Positions 16,403 to 24,177 of a stretch of 64,000 bases of DNA are shown in pieces. Below the pieces are notes generated by a model that saw nothing but the letters and a program-made list of their open reading frames with translations, was not told the origin of the DNA and ran no database searches. Source of the DNA: Planosporangium sp963837285 (GTDB taxonomy: Bacteria > Actinomycetota > Actinomycetes > Mycobacteriales > Micromonosporaceae); NCBI GenBank assembly GCA_963837285.1, contig CAWIMS010000005.1, positions 1,116,001-1,180,000 of the forward strand, given 5' to 3'. A program made the translations under genes and the position numbers. Each line of letters starts with the position of its first letter. Within the stretch, counting starts at the first letter, position 1.

Positions 16403-18889
16403 GTGACCTTTTCAGTGCAGCTGAGTCTCAGGCACTGGCCTGACATGCGCCTCACGTGGGTGTCCGGCTGCGCGATGGTCCACTCGGGGCCGGAGCCGGG
16501 CGCCGGCATGACCTCCCTCGTCGCGAAGGCGTCGGGCTCGGCCGAGCTGCCCGTCGTCGTCACCTCACACACGCTCCGGCTGGTGCCGGCGATGATGAAC
16601 GAGCTGGCCGACGTCCTCGCCGAGCGGCTGCCACAGCGCTGCAACCGGATCCGCCTCGTCGCGTGGAACAGCGGCTGCCTGCACGACGATCGGCCGGCCC
16701 CGGCCTACCAGCTGGCCACCCGGCTCGGCGTCGAGGTGATCGCCCCGGCCGGCCCGCTGCTCGGCGTCCCCGGTGGATCGCTGTTCGCCCCCGCCGGGCG
16801 CGGCGCACAGCGCCCAGGCGGCTGGTGGCGGTTCGCGCCGGGCAGCGCCCCGTCCCGGGTCGGCTGGCGCTACCCCGCGCCGCCGTGGGACGCCGACCTC
16901 GGCGACGTTTCCGAGCTGGGCAACGACCTGGTCGTCGACCAGGTGCCGGCCGGCCTCTGGCTGCACCGCAGCGGGTACCGCAGTGTCACCGACCTGGTCT
17001 ACTCCGTGCCGGTCGACCCGAGCGACCCGGCGCTGATCGTGTCCCACCCCAGCGAGAAGCCGCTGCACCGCGACGAGATCGCCCGCGCGCTCTCCGCGCT
17101 GCCGCGCCGCGTGGCCGAGCGGCTGGTGTTCACGCCGTACGGGCCGCGGCCGGTCACCGACGGGCGGCTGGGCGAGGTCGCGGCCGCCGTGCTGCGCGCC
17201 CCGGTGCGGGTGCGCGCCGGGCTGCCCCTGTTCGCGGCCGGCGGGAAACGCGCGCTCGTCACCGTCGACTCCGGCGGGCGGCCCTGCTGGCGGCCGTTCG
17301 TCCGGGAGCTGCGCTACAAGCCGCACATGCCGTGCGCGGAGGCCGCCGACTGGGTCAACCCGGCGCCTGGCCTCCTGGCCGATCCGGTCGACCACGCCAC
17401 CTTCTCGCTGGGCTCCGGCTGGGCCGCCGAGGTGATCGAGGCCGGCCTGTGGATCCGTCCCGCCCAGCTCACCGAGCCGGCCGACCGCGCGCTGCCACCC
17501 GATGTCGACCAGTGCACGATCGTGATCGGCACCCCGTCGACCGGCTGCCCGCCGCCGCCCGGCCCGGCCATCTCCGACCTGCTGCGCAACCTTCCGGCCG
17601 ATGCGCGGTCGCGGCTGAAGGTCGCTGTGCACCGGGGCACCAGCGACGCGGTCATGATCCTGGCCTCCGCGCTCTGCGACGAGCTACCCAGTGCGGGCGA
17701 GGTCCGGTTGCTCGGGCCGATGGCCGCTCCGCTGTCGGTGTCGCCGCCGGTCCACCAGCCGACCCCGCATCCGGTCCACCAGCCGATGCCGGTGCAGCAG
17801 CCGTTGTCCCCGGAGCGGCAGCCGTTGTCCCCGGCACACCGGCCGGTCTCCCCGGCGCCGGCCGCGGCGCGCGCGTTGCGCCAGCCCACGCCATACCCGG
17901 TGAGCCGGCCGATCTCGCCGCCCGTCGGCGAGCCGGTGTCGCCGCTGATGCCCTACCCGATGCCGGAGCTCGACCCGCAGCCGATCACGCAGTCGATGGC
18001 TCCGCTGCCGGTGCAGCCGCCCGCTCCATCGATGGCTCCGCCGGCACCGATGGCTCCGATGGCTCCGGCTCCGGGCATATTGGCTCCGCCGGCATCATTG
18101 GCTCCGCCGGCATCATTGGCTCCGCCGGCATCGATGGCTCCGCCGGCGCCCTCGCTGGCGCCCCAGCTGCAACGCCGGCCGCGCCACCAGCAACCGCCGC
18201 CCATGGTGCCGATGGTCCAGCCCAGCGAGCAGACCATGGTGCAACCGGCGGTGCCGCCAATGCCGATGTCAGCACCGGCGCCGATGTCGCCGCCGCCACC
18301 GGCGACGCACGCGGTCCGGCAGCCGACGCCATACCCGGGTCACCCGGTGCAGCAGCCCGTGCAGAGACCGGCGCACGCCGCACCTCCGCCGGCCCACGTC
18401 CCACCGCCACAGGCAGCCCACGCGGCACCGCCGGCACACGCCGCGCCACCCGCGACCCCGGTGCCCCAGCGCGTTCCGGCGCACGCTGCCGGGCCTCAGT
18501 CGCCGCCCTACCCGGCGCCTCCGGCGCAGCACCCGGTCCGGCAGCCCACGCCGTACCCGGGTCACCCGGTGCAGCAGCCCACGCCGTACCCGGGTCACCC
18601 GGTCCAGCAGCACACCCCCTACCCGGGGCACCCGGTCCAGCAGCACACCCCGTACCCCGGGCACCCGATGCAGCCGGCCCCGGCGGTGTACGGGACGCCG
18701 GCCCCTTCCCCCGAAGACTCCCAGCCGCTCCCCCGCACCGAGATTCGCTCGCACCGCACCGCCGGGGGCAAGGCGACGAAGCCGGTCGAGGACCGGGCCA
18801 CCACGTCCGAGCTCAACCGGCTGCTCGGTTTCTTCGACGAGATCCGCAAGGCGCGCGCCTGGGACGAGGAACCCGCCAGCAGCCACTAG
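16403..18889 (+). CDS. Unknown large protein: globular N-terminal domain plus proline-rich repeat tail
   Basis: 828 residues if it starts at GTG 16403, or 824 from GTG 16415; GGAGGG at 16398-16403 fits the second start better. No signal peptide. Residues 1-430 look folded. The stretch IRLVAWNSGCLHDDRPAPAY followed by LATRLGVEVIAPAGPLLGVP and GGWWRFAPG resembles a domain of actinobacterial secreted or toxin-like proteins with a cysteine/serine pocket; this is a weak resemblance. Residues about 435-770 are low-complexity, dominated by P, Q, H, A and M, with MAPPAP/LAPPAS and PTPYPGHPVQQ repeats. The last 50 residues (TSELNRLLGFFDEIRKARAW) form a short helix. The tail could be an interaction or surface-exposed scaffold. 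Function unknown; no operon partner. Confidence 0.8.
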   Translation: MTFSVQLSLRHWPDMRLTWVSGCAMVHSGPEPGAGMTSLVAKASGSAELPVVVTSHTLRLVPAMMNELADVLAERLPQRCNRIRLVAWNSGCLHDDRPAPAYQLATRLGVEVIAPAGPLLGVPGGSLFAPAGRGAQRPGGWWRFAPGSAPSRVGWRYPAPPWDADLGDVSELGNDLVVDQVPAGLWLHRSGYRSVTDLVYSVPVDPSDPALIVSHPSEKPLHRDEIARALSALPRRVAERLVFTPYGPRPVTDGRLGEVAAAVLRAPVRVRAGLPLFAAGGKRALVTVDSGGRPCWRPFVRELRYKPHMPCAEAADWVNPAPGLLADPVDHATFSLGSGWAAEVIEAGLWIRPAQLTEPADRALPPDVDQCTIVIGTPSTGCPPPPGPAISDLLRNLPADARSRLKVAVHRGTSDAVMILASALCDELPSAGEVRLLGPMAAPLSVSPPVHQPTPHPVHQPMPVQQPLSPERQPLSPAHRPVSPAPAAARALRQPTPYPVSRPISPPVGEPVSPLMPYPMPELDPQPITQSMAPLPVQPPAPSMAPPAPMAPMAPAPGILAPPASLAPPASLAPPASMAPPAPSLAPQLQRRPRHQQPPPMVPMVQPSEQTMVQPAVPPMPMSAPAPMSPPPPATHAVRQPTPYPGHPVQQPVQRPAHAAPPPAHVPPPQAAHAAPPAHAAPPATPVPQRVPAHAAGPQSPPYPAPPAQHPVRQPTPYPGHPVQQPTPYPGHPVQQHTPYPGHPVQQHTPYPGHPMQPAPAVYGTPAPSPEDSQPLPRTEIRSHRTAGGKATKPVEDRATTSELNRLLGFFDEIRKARAWDEEPASSH
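18535..18672 (+). repeat. 33-bp in-gene tandem repeat encoding PTPYPGHPVQQ
   Basis: Four to five consecutive 33-nt units encode QPTPYPGHPVQ and variants (HTPYPGHPVQQ, HTPYPGHPMQP). Isolated copies occur earlier at about 17880 and 18318. Such arrays can gain or lose units by slippage without changing frame. Confidence 0.85.
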
Positions 18890-18900
18890 CTCATCAACAT

Positions 18901-18962
18901 CGACGTTGGGCTATCTACCGGAGCTACCGACAGCGGCAACTCCGGTAGATAGCCCAACGTTG
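18901..18962. repeat. Family C palindrome (single copy in window)
   Basis: The left arm 18901-18923 and right arm 18940-18962 match at 22 of 23 positions; the arm includes GTTGGGCTATCTACCGGAG. It lies between the convergent proline-rich protein and PLC-like genes. The whole element apart from ten bases lies inside the last codons of the PLC-like gene (stop at 18911-18913). Confidence 0.85.
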
Positions 18963-20302
18963 ATGCCAAACCCAGCCCAGTACGTGTTGAGCTGGGTCAC
19001 CGCCGCCATCGGGTTCCCCAGGTCGTACCGGTCAACGGCGAGGTACGTCGGCTTCTTGCGCGCCGCCGGCTCGCAGAACCGCTCCGCCCGGTCCAGTACC
19101 TTGCCGTTGTCGGTGTTCACGGTCCCGGCGATCGGCGCGTCCCGGAAGTGGTTCATCACGAACAGCGGCCGGAACCCGGGCTCGGTACGGGTCAGCGGGA
19201 TGTCGGTACCCCAGCGGCTGTAGCACGACCAGTCCGAGTTGCCCGTGCCCGGCCCCATCGACCAGTAGTTCTCCACGGTCCAGTCGCGCTGGTACATGAC
19301 CCCGAAGCTGTCCCGGGTCAACCCCGCCTGCTCGTCGGCGGTACGGCTGTGGTCGGTGAAGATCAGTAGCCGCTTGCCCTGCTGTTTCAGCGTGCCGAGC
19401 GTCGGCCACCCGGCCTGCCGTACGCCTGCCTGGTCCGGCCGGAACAGCAGGTCGGACAGCCCGGGCACCCGGGCCAGTTCGGCGCGCAGGACGTCCGGCG
19501 CCACGTAGTCCTCCAGGAACACGGTGACGAACTCGCCCGGGTGCTGGCCCAGGAAGGCAACGATCCGCGAAAGGTCCACCCACAGCGCCACCGGCCGGCT
19601 GACCAGCGTGCAGCTCTGGTGGCACAGGATCGCGCCGTCCGGGGTCTGGTAGATGTCCAGCATGAACCCGCGTACCCCCTCCGCGAGCTGCTGGTTGATG
19701 CCCCGGTTCTGGTTGGGGAAGAAGTTCAGGAACGGCGGCGCGAACCCGCCGTCCACCCCGTTCGCGTACGCGTTGTGCGCGGTGAGGAACGTGACCTGGT
19801 CGAGGCGCCGCTGGTCGCCGGACGGCAGCGGGGTCTTCGGGACGGACACCGGAGTCAGGTACCACCGGGCCAGGTCGCCGTCCGCACCGATCTGGAGCCG
19901 GTCGGTGCCGGCAACCGTCAGCCAGCGGTCCGCGCCCGGGTCCTTCAGCGCATAGCGGTCCGATCCGGATGTCGAGATGCCCCACAGCGCGTCGGCCGAG
20001 TCGCAGCCGATCACCGACGCGAGGTCGCCGGCCCGGCCGAGACACTGGCCGGCGCTGTCGACGTTCTCCAGCCGGTACCCGGTACCCGATGATCGCAGCG
20101 ACCACTGCTGATGGTCCTCGTTGCCCTTCGGCCGGTGCTGCACGACCGTGGCCGCGCTCTGCGCGGCGTTGTTGCCCGTCACCGCGCTCTGCACGTAGTA
20201 GACGCCGTCGGCCGGCCCGGCGTCCGCCCACGCGGTGACGGCCACCGTCACACCGGCGACCAGGGCTCCCACGACCAGGGGTGTGACGACCAGAGCGCGC
20301 AT
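18911..20302 (-). CDS. Secreted PI-PLC-like phosphodiesterase with N-terminal lectin-like region
   Basis: 463 residues, starting with a clear signal peptide (MRALVVTPLVVGALVAG to WADA). Residues about 30-165 form a beta-trefoil/ricin-like module (YYVQSAVTGNNAAQ, DHQQWSLR, GQCLGRAG, LWGISTSG). The catalytic X-domain follows: FLTAHNAYANG gives the first histidine and LDIYQTPDGAILCHQSC the second. Then come FLEDYVAPDV, LLIFTDHSR and FVMNHFRDAP. Bacterial PI-PLC-like enzymes cleave phosphatidylinositol or glycosyl-PI. Secreted, so likely acts outside the cell. The last 17 residues (INVGLSTGVAAVGSSGR) are encoded by the family C palindrome and are probably dispensable. Confidence 0.85.
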   Translation of the reverse strand: MRALVVTPLVVGALVAGVTVAVTAWADAGPADGVYYVQSAVTGNNAAQSAATVVQHRPKGNEDHQQWSLRSSGTGYRLENVDSAGQCLGRAGDLASVIGCDSADALWGISTSGSDRYALKDPGADRWLTVAGTDRLQIGADGDLARWYLTPVSVPKTPLPSGDQRRLDQVTFLTAHNAYANGVDGGFAPPFLNFFPNQNRGINQQLAEGVRGFMLDIYQTPDGAILCHQSCTLVSRPVALWVDLSRIVAFLGQHPGEFVTVFLEDYVAPDVLRAELARVPGLSDLLFRPDQAGVRQAGWPTLGTLKQQGKRLLIFTDHSRTADEQAGLTRDSFGVMYQRDWTVENYWSMGPGTGNSDWSCYSRWGTDIPLTRTEPGFRPLFVMNHFRDAPIAGTVNTDNGKVLDRAERFCEPAARKKPTYLAVDRYDLGNPMAAVTQLNTYWAGFGINVGLSTGVAAVGSSGR

Positions 20303-20410
20303 GGGTCACCTTCCTCGCAGACCGGGGACCCATCATGTCGGTCGATGGAATCCCCGGTCCAGAGGAAAACCCGAAATTCATTCAGATCTTTGTGTACCGT
20401 CAGAGTGGCG

Positions 20411-21460
20411 CTACGCGGGCAGCGTCGTGACCGCTATCGCGTTGCTGGGCTGCGACATGTTGCCCGCCGCGTCCCTTGCGGCGACGGTGATGGTGTAGCT
20501 GGTGGCCGGCGTCAACCCGCAGATCGTGATCGACGGGACCGGTGTCGTGGCATAGCGCCGGCCGTCCACGTAGACGTCGTAGCCGACCACGCCGATGTCG
20601 TCTGCGCTCGGATCCCAGGCCAACGACACACAGGTCGAGGTGACGTCGACGACCCGGAGGTTGCGGGGCACCGTCGGTGGCGACGGCTCGCCGGGCATCG
20701 TGCGGACCGGAAGGTTGATGCTCGGTGGTGACCAGTTGCCCGCCGCGTCACTGGCGACCACGTACAGGCCGTACGCGGTGTCCGGGGTCAGCCCGCCGAC
20801 GGTCGCCGTGAGGGTGTCCCCGGGCACCTGCTTGACCAGCGAGCCGTCCCGGAACACGGCGTACCCGGTGACCCCGACGTCGTCGGTGGACGGATCCCAC
20901 GCGAGGGTGACGCTGATCGGGGTGACCTGGACCAGCCGCAGGTTGCCCGGCGCGGTCGGCGGTGAGGTGTCCGGCTTCTGCCCGTACACCTCGAACTCGT
21001 TCAGGGCGTACCCGTCGTCGCGCCGGCACCGCTGGGTCGCGAACACCCGCACGTACCGGGCGGCGCCCGGGTAGTCGACCGTACTGTCGTCGGTGCCGCC
21101 CCGGAACCCGGTCCGTGAATACACCGCCACCCAGGTGGTCGCGTCCGGTGAAAGCTCCACCCGGTACGCCTTGGCGCACGCCGCCGCCCACCGTAGCCGT
21201 ACCCGGGTCACCTGGTACGGCGCGCCGAGGTCGACGTATATCCACTGTGGATCGGATTTCGACCCGCTCTCCCAGTGCGTCCTGGTGTCGCCGTCGACCG
21301 CGTACTTAGCCGGATGTCCGGAGCGCGCGCTGGATGCCAAGGTCTGCCGGTGCTGTGACAGCAGTGTCCGCGGGTCGGCCGCGTTCGCCGCCGGTACGGT
21401 GAAGGCCAGCGCACCCAGGACCGCGCCGGCGACCGCTGCTACGAATGTCCGTCGCCTCAT
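20411..21460 (-). CDS. Secreted F5/8 type C (discoidin) and fibronectin type III protein
   Basis: 349 residues from ATG 21458-21460, with a signal peptide (MRRRTFVAAVAGAVLGALAF to ANAA); an ATG six codons upstream is an alternative. Residues about 35-165 are a discoidin carbohydrate-binding module (HWESGSKSDPQWIYVDLGAP, RVELSPDATTW, RYVRVFATQR, ALNEFEVYG). Two FN3 domains follow (PTAPGNLRLVQVTPISVTLA, and PTVPRNLRVVDVTSTCVSLA with DAAGNMSQPSN). There is no catalytic domain, so it is probably an extracellular carbohydrate-binding or adhesive protein. A short gap separates it from the PI-PLC-like gene on the same strand. Confidence 0.85.
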   Translation of the reverse strand: MRRRTFVAAVAGAVLGALAFTVPAANAADPRTLLSQHRQTLASSARSGHPAKYAVDGDTRTHWESGSKSDPQWIYVDLGAPYQVTRVRLRWAAACAKAYRVELSPDATTWVAVYSRTGFRGGTDDSTVDYPGAARYVRVFATQRCRRDDGYALNEFEVYGQKPDTSPPTAPGNLRLVQVTPISVTLAWDPSTDDVGVTGYAVFRDGSLVKQVPGDTLTATVGGLTPDTAYGLYVVASDAAGNWSPPSINLPVRTMPGEPSPPTVPRNLRVVDVTSTCVSLAWDPSADDIGVVGYDVYVDGRRYATTPVPSITICGLTPATSYTITVAARDAAGNMSQPSNAIAVTTLPA

Positions 21461-21566
21461 GCCCCGATGCTCGACGGGCATCGATACCTGGACAACACGT
21501 GATTCCGCGTGGGGCGAAAGCCGGGTCAACGCTGCCCGCCTGGCTGCCCGGGCGTACCGTCGAGTC

Positions 21567-21854
21567 GTGATTCGCAAACGGGTGCTGGTTTCCGGCGACG
21601 TTCAGGGAGTGTTCTTCCGCGACACGTGCCGGCGGATCGCGCTGCACCAGGGCGTCGCGGGCTGGGTGCGCAACCTGCCCGACCGCAGGGTGGAGGCGGT
21701 CTTCGAGGGGCCGGCGGAGCCGGTGCAGAGCCTCCTGGACTGGGCGGCCCGCGGCCCGCGCGAAGCGACCGTGGCGCGGGTGGATGTCCAGGACGAACCG
21801 CCGGAGGGCTTATCCGGGTTCATCGTCCGGCCCACCCCTGCCCGGCAGCGGTAG
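21567..21854 (+). CDS. acyP: Acylphosphatase
   Basis: 95 residues from GTG 21567. The family signature VLVSGDVQGVFFRDTCRRIA has the catalytic arginine, and GVAGWVRNLPDRRVEAVFEG has the catalytic asparagine (N) region. It hydrolyses carboxyl-phosphate bonds of acyl phosphates in the cytoplasm. The frame is open far upstream, but the conserved domain starts here. The next gene starts 13 bases after its stop. Confidence 0.93.
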   Translation: MIRKRVLVSGDVQGVFFRDTCRRIALHQGVAGWVRNLPDRRVEAVFEGPAEPVQSLLDWAARGPREATVARVDVQDEPPEGLSGFIVRPTPARQR

Positions 21855-21867
21855 GGTACGGGCCGCG

Positions 21868-22287
21868 ATGTCTGACGAACCCCCGGTCGCCAGCCGCCCG
21901 CCCGCTCTTGTCTCCGCGCTGTTCGACAGCCACGTCATCGCGAGCGTGCGGCACACGGTGGCCCGCCTGTCCGCCCGCACCGGCCTGGCCGGGCAGCGGC
22001 TCGACGACTTCGTGCTCGCGGTCAACGAGATGATGACCAACGCGGTCCGGCATGCCGGCGGGTCCGGCGCGCTGATCCTGTGGTGCCAGGACGAGGCGCT
22101 GCATTGCGAGGTCCGCGACGACGGGCCGGGCATCCCGCACGAGCAGCTCGGCCGCCGCCGCACCCCGGCCGCGGTGGCGCTGGGCGGTCGGGGGCTGTGG
22201 CTCGCGCGGACCCTCTGCGACAGCGTCACGATCATCACCGGCCCCCGCGGCACCACGGTCCGGCTGGCAATCGCGCTGCCGGGCTAG
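21868..22287 (+). CDS. Anti-sigma-factor-like HATPase (RsbW/SpoIIAB type)
   Basis: 139 residues from ATG 21868. The GHKL ATPase motifs are present: LAVNEMMTNAVRHAGG (N box), CEVRDDGPGIP (G1) and LGGRGLWLARTLCDSV (G2), then the strand GTTVRLAI. No dimerisation or receiver domain is seen. Single-domain proteins of this kind in actinomycetes bind sigma factors or anti-anti-sigma proteins. Their partner cannot be told here, as no STAS or sigma gene is adjacent. Confidence 0.85.
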   Translation: MSDEPPVASRPPALVSALFDSHVIASVRHTVARLSARTGLAGQRLDDFVLAVNEMMTNAVRHAGGSGALILWCQDEALHCEVRDDGPGIPHEQLGRRRTPAAVALGGRGLWLARTLCDSVTIITGPRGTTVRLAIALPG

Positions 22288-22294
22288 TTCTGGG

Positions 22295-22933
22295 CTAGCC
22301 CCGGTGCCGCTGCGCCGTCGGGACGATCTCGTCTACCAGGCCATAGTCGCGGGCCTGCGGCGCGTCCAGCACGCGGCCGGTCGAGAAGTCGTCCTCCACC
22401 CGGTTGCGCGGCTGCCCGGTCACCTCGGCCACCCGTACCATCAGGTCTTCCAGCGCCTGGAGGTACCGGCCGGCCGCCGCGGCGACCTGGTCGGCGGTCC
22501 CGCTGACCCCGTCGGCGCCGGGCTCGGCCAGCCGGAAGCGGGCATGCGGGTACGCGAGCCGCCGGTGCGTCGCGGCGTACACGCCGACCGCCGCGCCGCC
22601 GATCTCGCCGATCGCGGTGGCGTGCACCGGCGCCCGCATCGCGTCCAGCGCGTCGATCAGGGCGAACACCGCCGTCAGGTCGCCGTGCGCCGCGCTGACC
22701 TGGAGCCGGATCGGCTCGGTGCCGAGCGCGTCGAGGGTGAGCAGCGTGGCCGCGGCGCGGTTGGCGGCAGCCGCGTCCACCGGGCCCTGAAGGAGCACGA
22801 GGCGCTGGCCGAACATCCGCTCCTCCAGCCAGGATCCGACGCCCGACTCGCCCGACTCGCCCGGCGCGGCCGGATCCGGCGGCGGGGTGCCCCACCGCCG
22901 CCCCGGTGGTTCGTCACGCAGCCGTAGATCCAT
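22295..22933 (-). CDS. ClpP-like protein lacking catalytic serine and histidine
   Basis: 212 residues from ATG 22931-22933, with GAGGAG five bases upstream. The ClpP/crotonase fold is evident: RLVLLQGPVDAAAANRAAAT, IRLQVSAAHGDLTAVFALID, APVHATAIGEIGGAAVGVYA and YPHARFRLAEPGADG, then RVLDAPQARDYGLVDEIV. In active ClpP the nucleophile lies in GQAASMGA; here the matching segment is GEIGGAAVGV with no serine. The catalytic His of the IHQP segment is replaced (RLAEP). The Asp of GLVD remains. It is thus probably a non-proteolytic structural or regulatory paralogue. The upstream XRE gene ends within its start region (GAGGAGTGACGATG), so the two are co-translated. Confidence 0.85.
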   Translation of the reverse strand: MDLRLRDEPPGRRWGTPPPDPAAPGESGESGVGSWLEERMFGQRLVLLQGPVDAAAANRAAATLLTLDALGTEPIRLQVSAAHGDLTAVFALIDALDAMRAPVHATAIGEIGGAAVGVYAATHRRLAYPHARFRLAEPGADGVSGTADQVAAAAGRYLQALEDLMVRVAEVTGQPRNRVEDDFSTGRVLDAPQARDYGLVDEIVPTAQRHRG

Positions 22934-22935
22934 CG

Positions 22936-23217
22936 TCACTCCTCATGCTCAGCCTTATGCTCAGCCTTCAGGCGTACCTCCAGCCGGCGACCGACGGCCT
23001 CCGCGTACCGTTGCAGGGTCGACAGCCGGACATCGACCGCGCCGGCCTCGACCCGTGCCACGGCCGGCTGCGAGGTGCCCATCCGGCCGGCGACCTCGGC
23101 CTGGGACAACCCGGCGGCCCGCCGCTCGGCGATCAGCTCGGCCAGCAGTTCCTGCCGGCGGGCCGACTCCGCCATCTCCCGGAATCCCGGAAGCACCGGC
23201 AGATCGTCGTCGCCCAT
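22936..23217 (-). CDS. XRE-family DNA-binding protein
   Basis: 93 residues from ATG 23215-23217 (MGDDDLPVLPGFREMAESAR). The helix-turn-helix is RRAAGLSQAEVAGRMGTSQP followed by AVARVEAGAVDVRLSTLQRY, the antitoxin-like XRE class (HigA or MqsA C-terminal type). The start codon overlaps an imperfect palindrome at 23215-23232 (CATATC and GATATA arms), probably its own operator. It is coupled to the ClpP-like gene, whose control or partnership is inferred. No toxin gene is adjacent. Confidence 0.85.
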   Translation of the reverse strand: MGDDDLPVLPGFREMAESARRQELLAELIAERRAAGLSQAEVAGRMGTSQPAVARVEAGAVDVRLSTLQRYAEAVGRRLEVRLKAEHKAEHEE

Positions 23218-23280
23218 ATCACAAACGATATACCACCGCCGTGCCCCCGGCGACGGGCCGGCCTGCGTCATGATTGCCGG

Positions 23281-24057
23281 ATGGACATGCGTGAGTCGGG
23301 TAGCCAGCAGGATCCGGTCCAGACCCAGCCGGTGTACCCTGACGCACCCACGCTGTACGGGATCCCGCCGACCCGGTCCTCGCAGGTCTACGGCGGCCCG
23401 GCCGGCCCGGTACCCCTGGCGCAGCGCCGCTGGCTGCTTCCCGCGGCCCTGGCCGTTCTGGTCGCGGGCCTGCTGGCCGGCGGCATCATGGCGGCGTTCG
23501 GCCTCACGTCCGGCGGCGGCTCGCACCCGCCGCGCCGGGCGGCCGCGCCATTGCCGGGCGAGCTGGACAATCCGACGACGCCGGCCACGACCGCGCCGAC
23601 CGACCAACCGAGCACCCAGCCCAGCGCCGACCCGACCGCGAGCGCGACCAGCCAGGCGATCCCGCCGGTGGGTACCCTGCACACCGCCTCCGGCCAGTGC
23701 CTCACGGTGTCCGACAAGGACGCGGGCACCCGGCCCAAGCAGGACGGCTGCGACGGCTCGGCACAGCAGCGCTGGCAGTTGAGCCCGATCGCCGCGGACA
23801 CCTACCTGGTCGTCAACCAGTCCAGCGGCAAGTGCCTCGACGTCAACGACGAGAGCAAGGACGACGGCGCCAAGATCCAGCAGTGGGACTGCCACCAGAG
23901 CGCCAACCAGCAGTGGAAGGTGGTCTGGCAGGGCAGCTCGTTCTCGCTGGTCAGCGTCAACAGCGGCAAGTGCGCGGCGATCGAGGACGACAAGACCAGG
24001 CAGCGCGACTGCGACGGCGGCGCCGACCAACTCTGGACCGCCGAGGCGGCGTCCTGA
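23281..24057 (+). CDS. Membrane-anchored ricin-type beta-trefoil protein
   Basis: 258 residues from ATG 23281. A cytoplasmic N-terminal 45 residues rich in P, Q and Y is followed by one membrane helix (LLPAALAVLVAGLLAGGIMA, about 50-72). Then comes a P/T/S linker of about 55 residues and a C-terminal ricin B-like domain (about 130-258) with three repeats: GQCLTVSDKDAG, GKCLDVNDESKDDGAKIQQW and GKCAAIEDD, each ending in a QxW motif (QQRWQL, NQQWKV, DQLWTA). It is a type II membrane protein displaying a sugar-binding module outside the cell. Ligand unknown. Confidence 0.85.
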   Translation: MDMRESGSQQDPVQTQPVYPDAPTLYGIPPTRSSQVYGGPAGPVPLAQRRWLLPAALAVLVAGLLAGGIMAAFGLTSGGGSHPPRRAAAPLPGELDNPTTPATTAPTDQPSTQPSADPTASATSQAIPPVGTLHTASGQCLTVSDKDAGTRPKQDGCDGSAQQRWQLSPIAADTYLVVNQSSGKCLDVNDESKDDGAKIQQWDCHQSANQQWKVVWQGSSFSLVSVNSGKCAAIEDDKTRQRDCDGGADQLWTAEAAS

Positions 24058-24068
24058 GACCGCCGCCG

Positions 24069-24176
24069 TTACGGGATCTCTCCGGGGGCGGCGAGCCACT
24101 GTGCTCGCTGGCCGGTGACTCTCACGATCTGGTCGAAGTCGCGGTCGTAATGCAGGTCCAGGGGATATACCCGATC
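24069..24176 (-). pseudogene. C-terminal remnant of a VapC-type PIN-domain toxin
   Basis: Immediately downstream of the ABC ATPase, the minus strand encodes about 35 residues ending at TAA 24069-24071: PLDLHYDRDFDQIVRVTGQR followed by QWLAAPGEIP. The LHYDRDFDxIxxVTGQxxxW pattern is the typical C-terminal end of PIN-domain (VapC) ribonucleases, including the last acidic residue. No start and no N-terminal PIN region is present because the ATPase gene occupies the DNA before it. It is a truncated relic of a toxin-antitoxin locus. Confidence 0.65.
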
Positions 24177-24177
24177 T

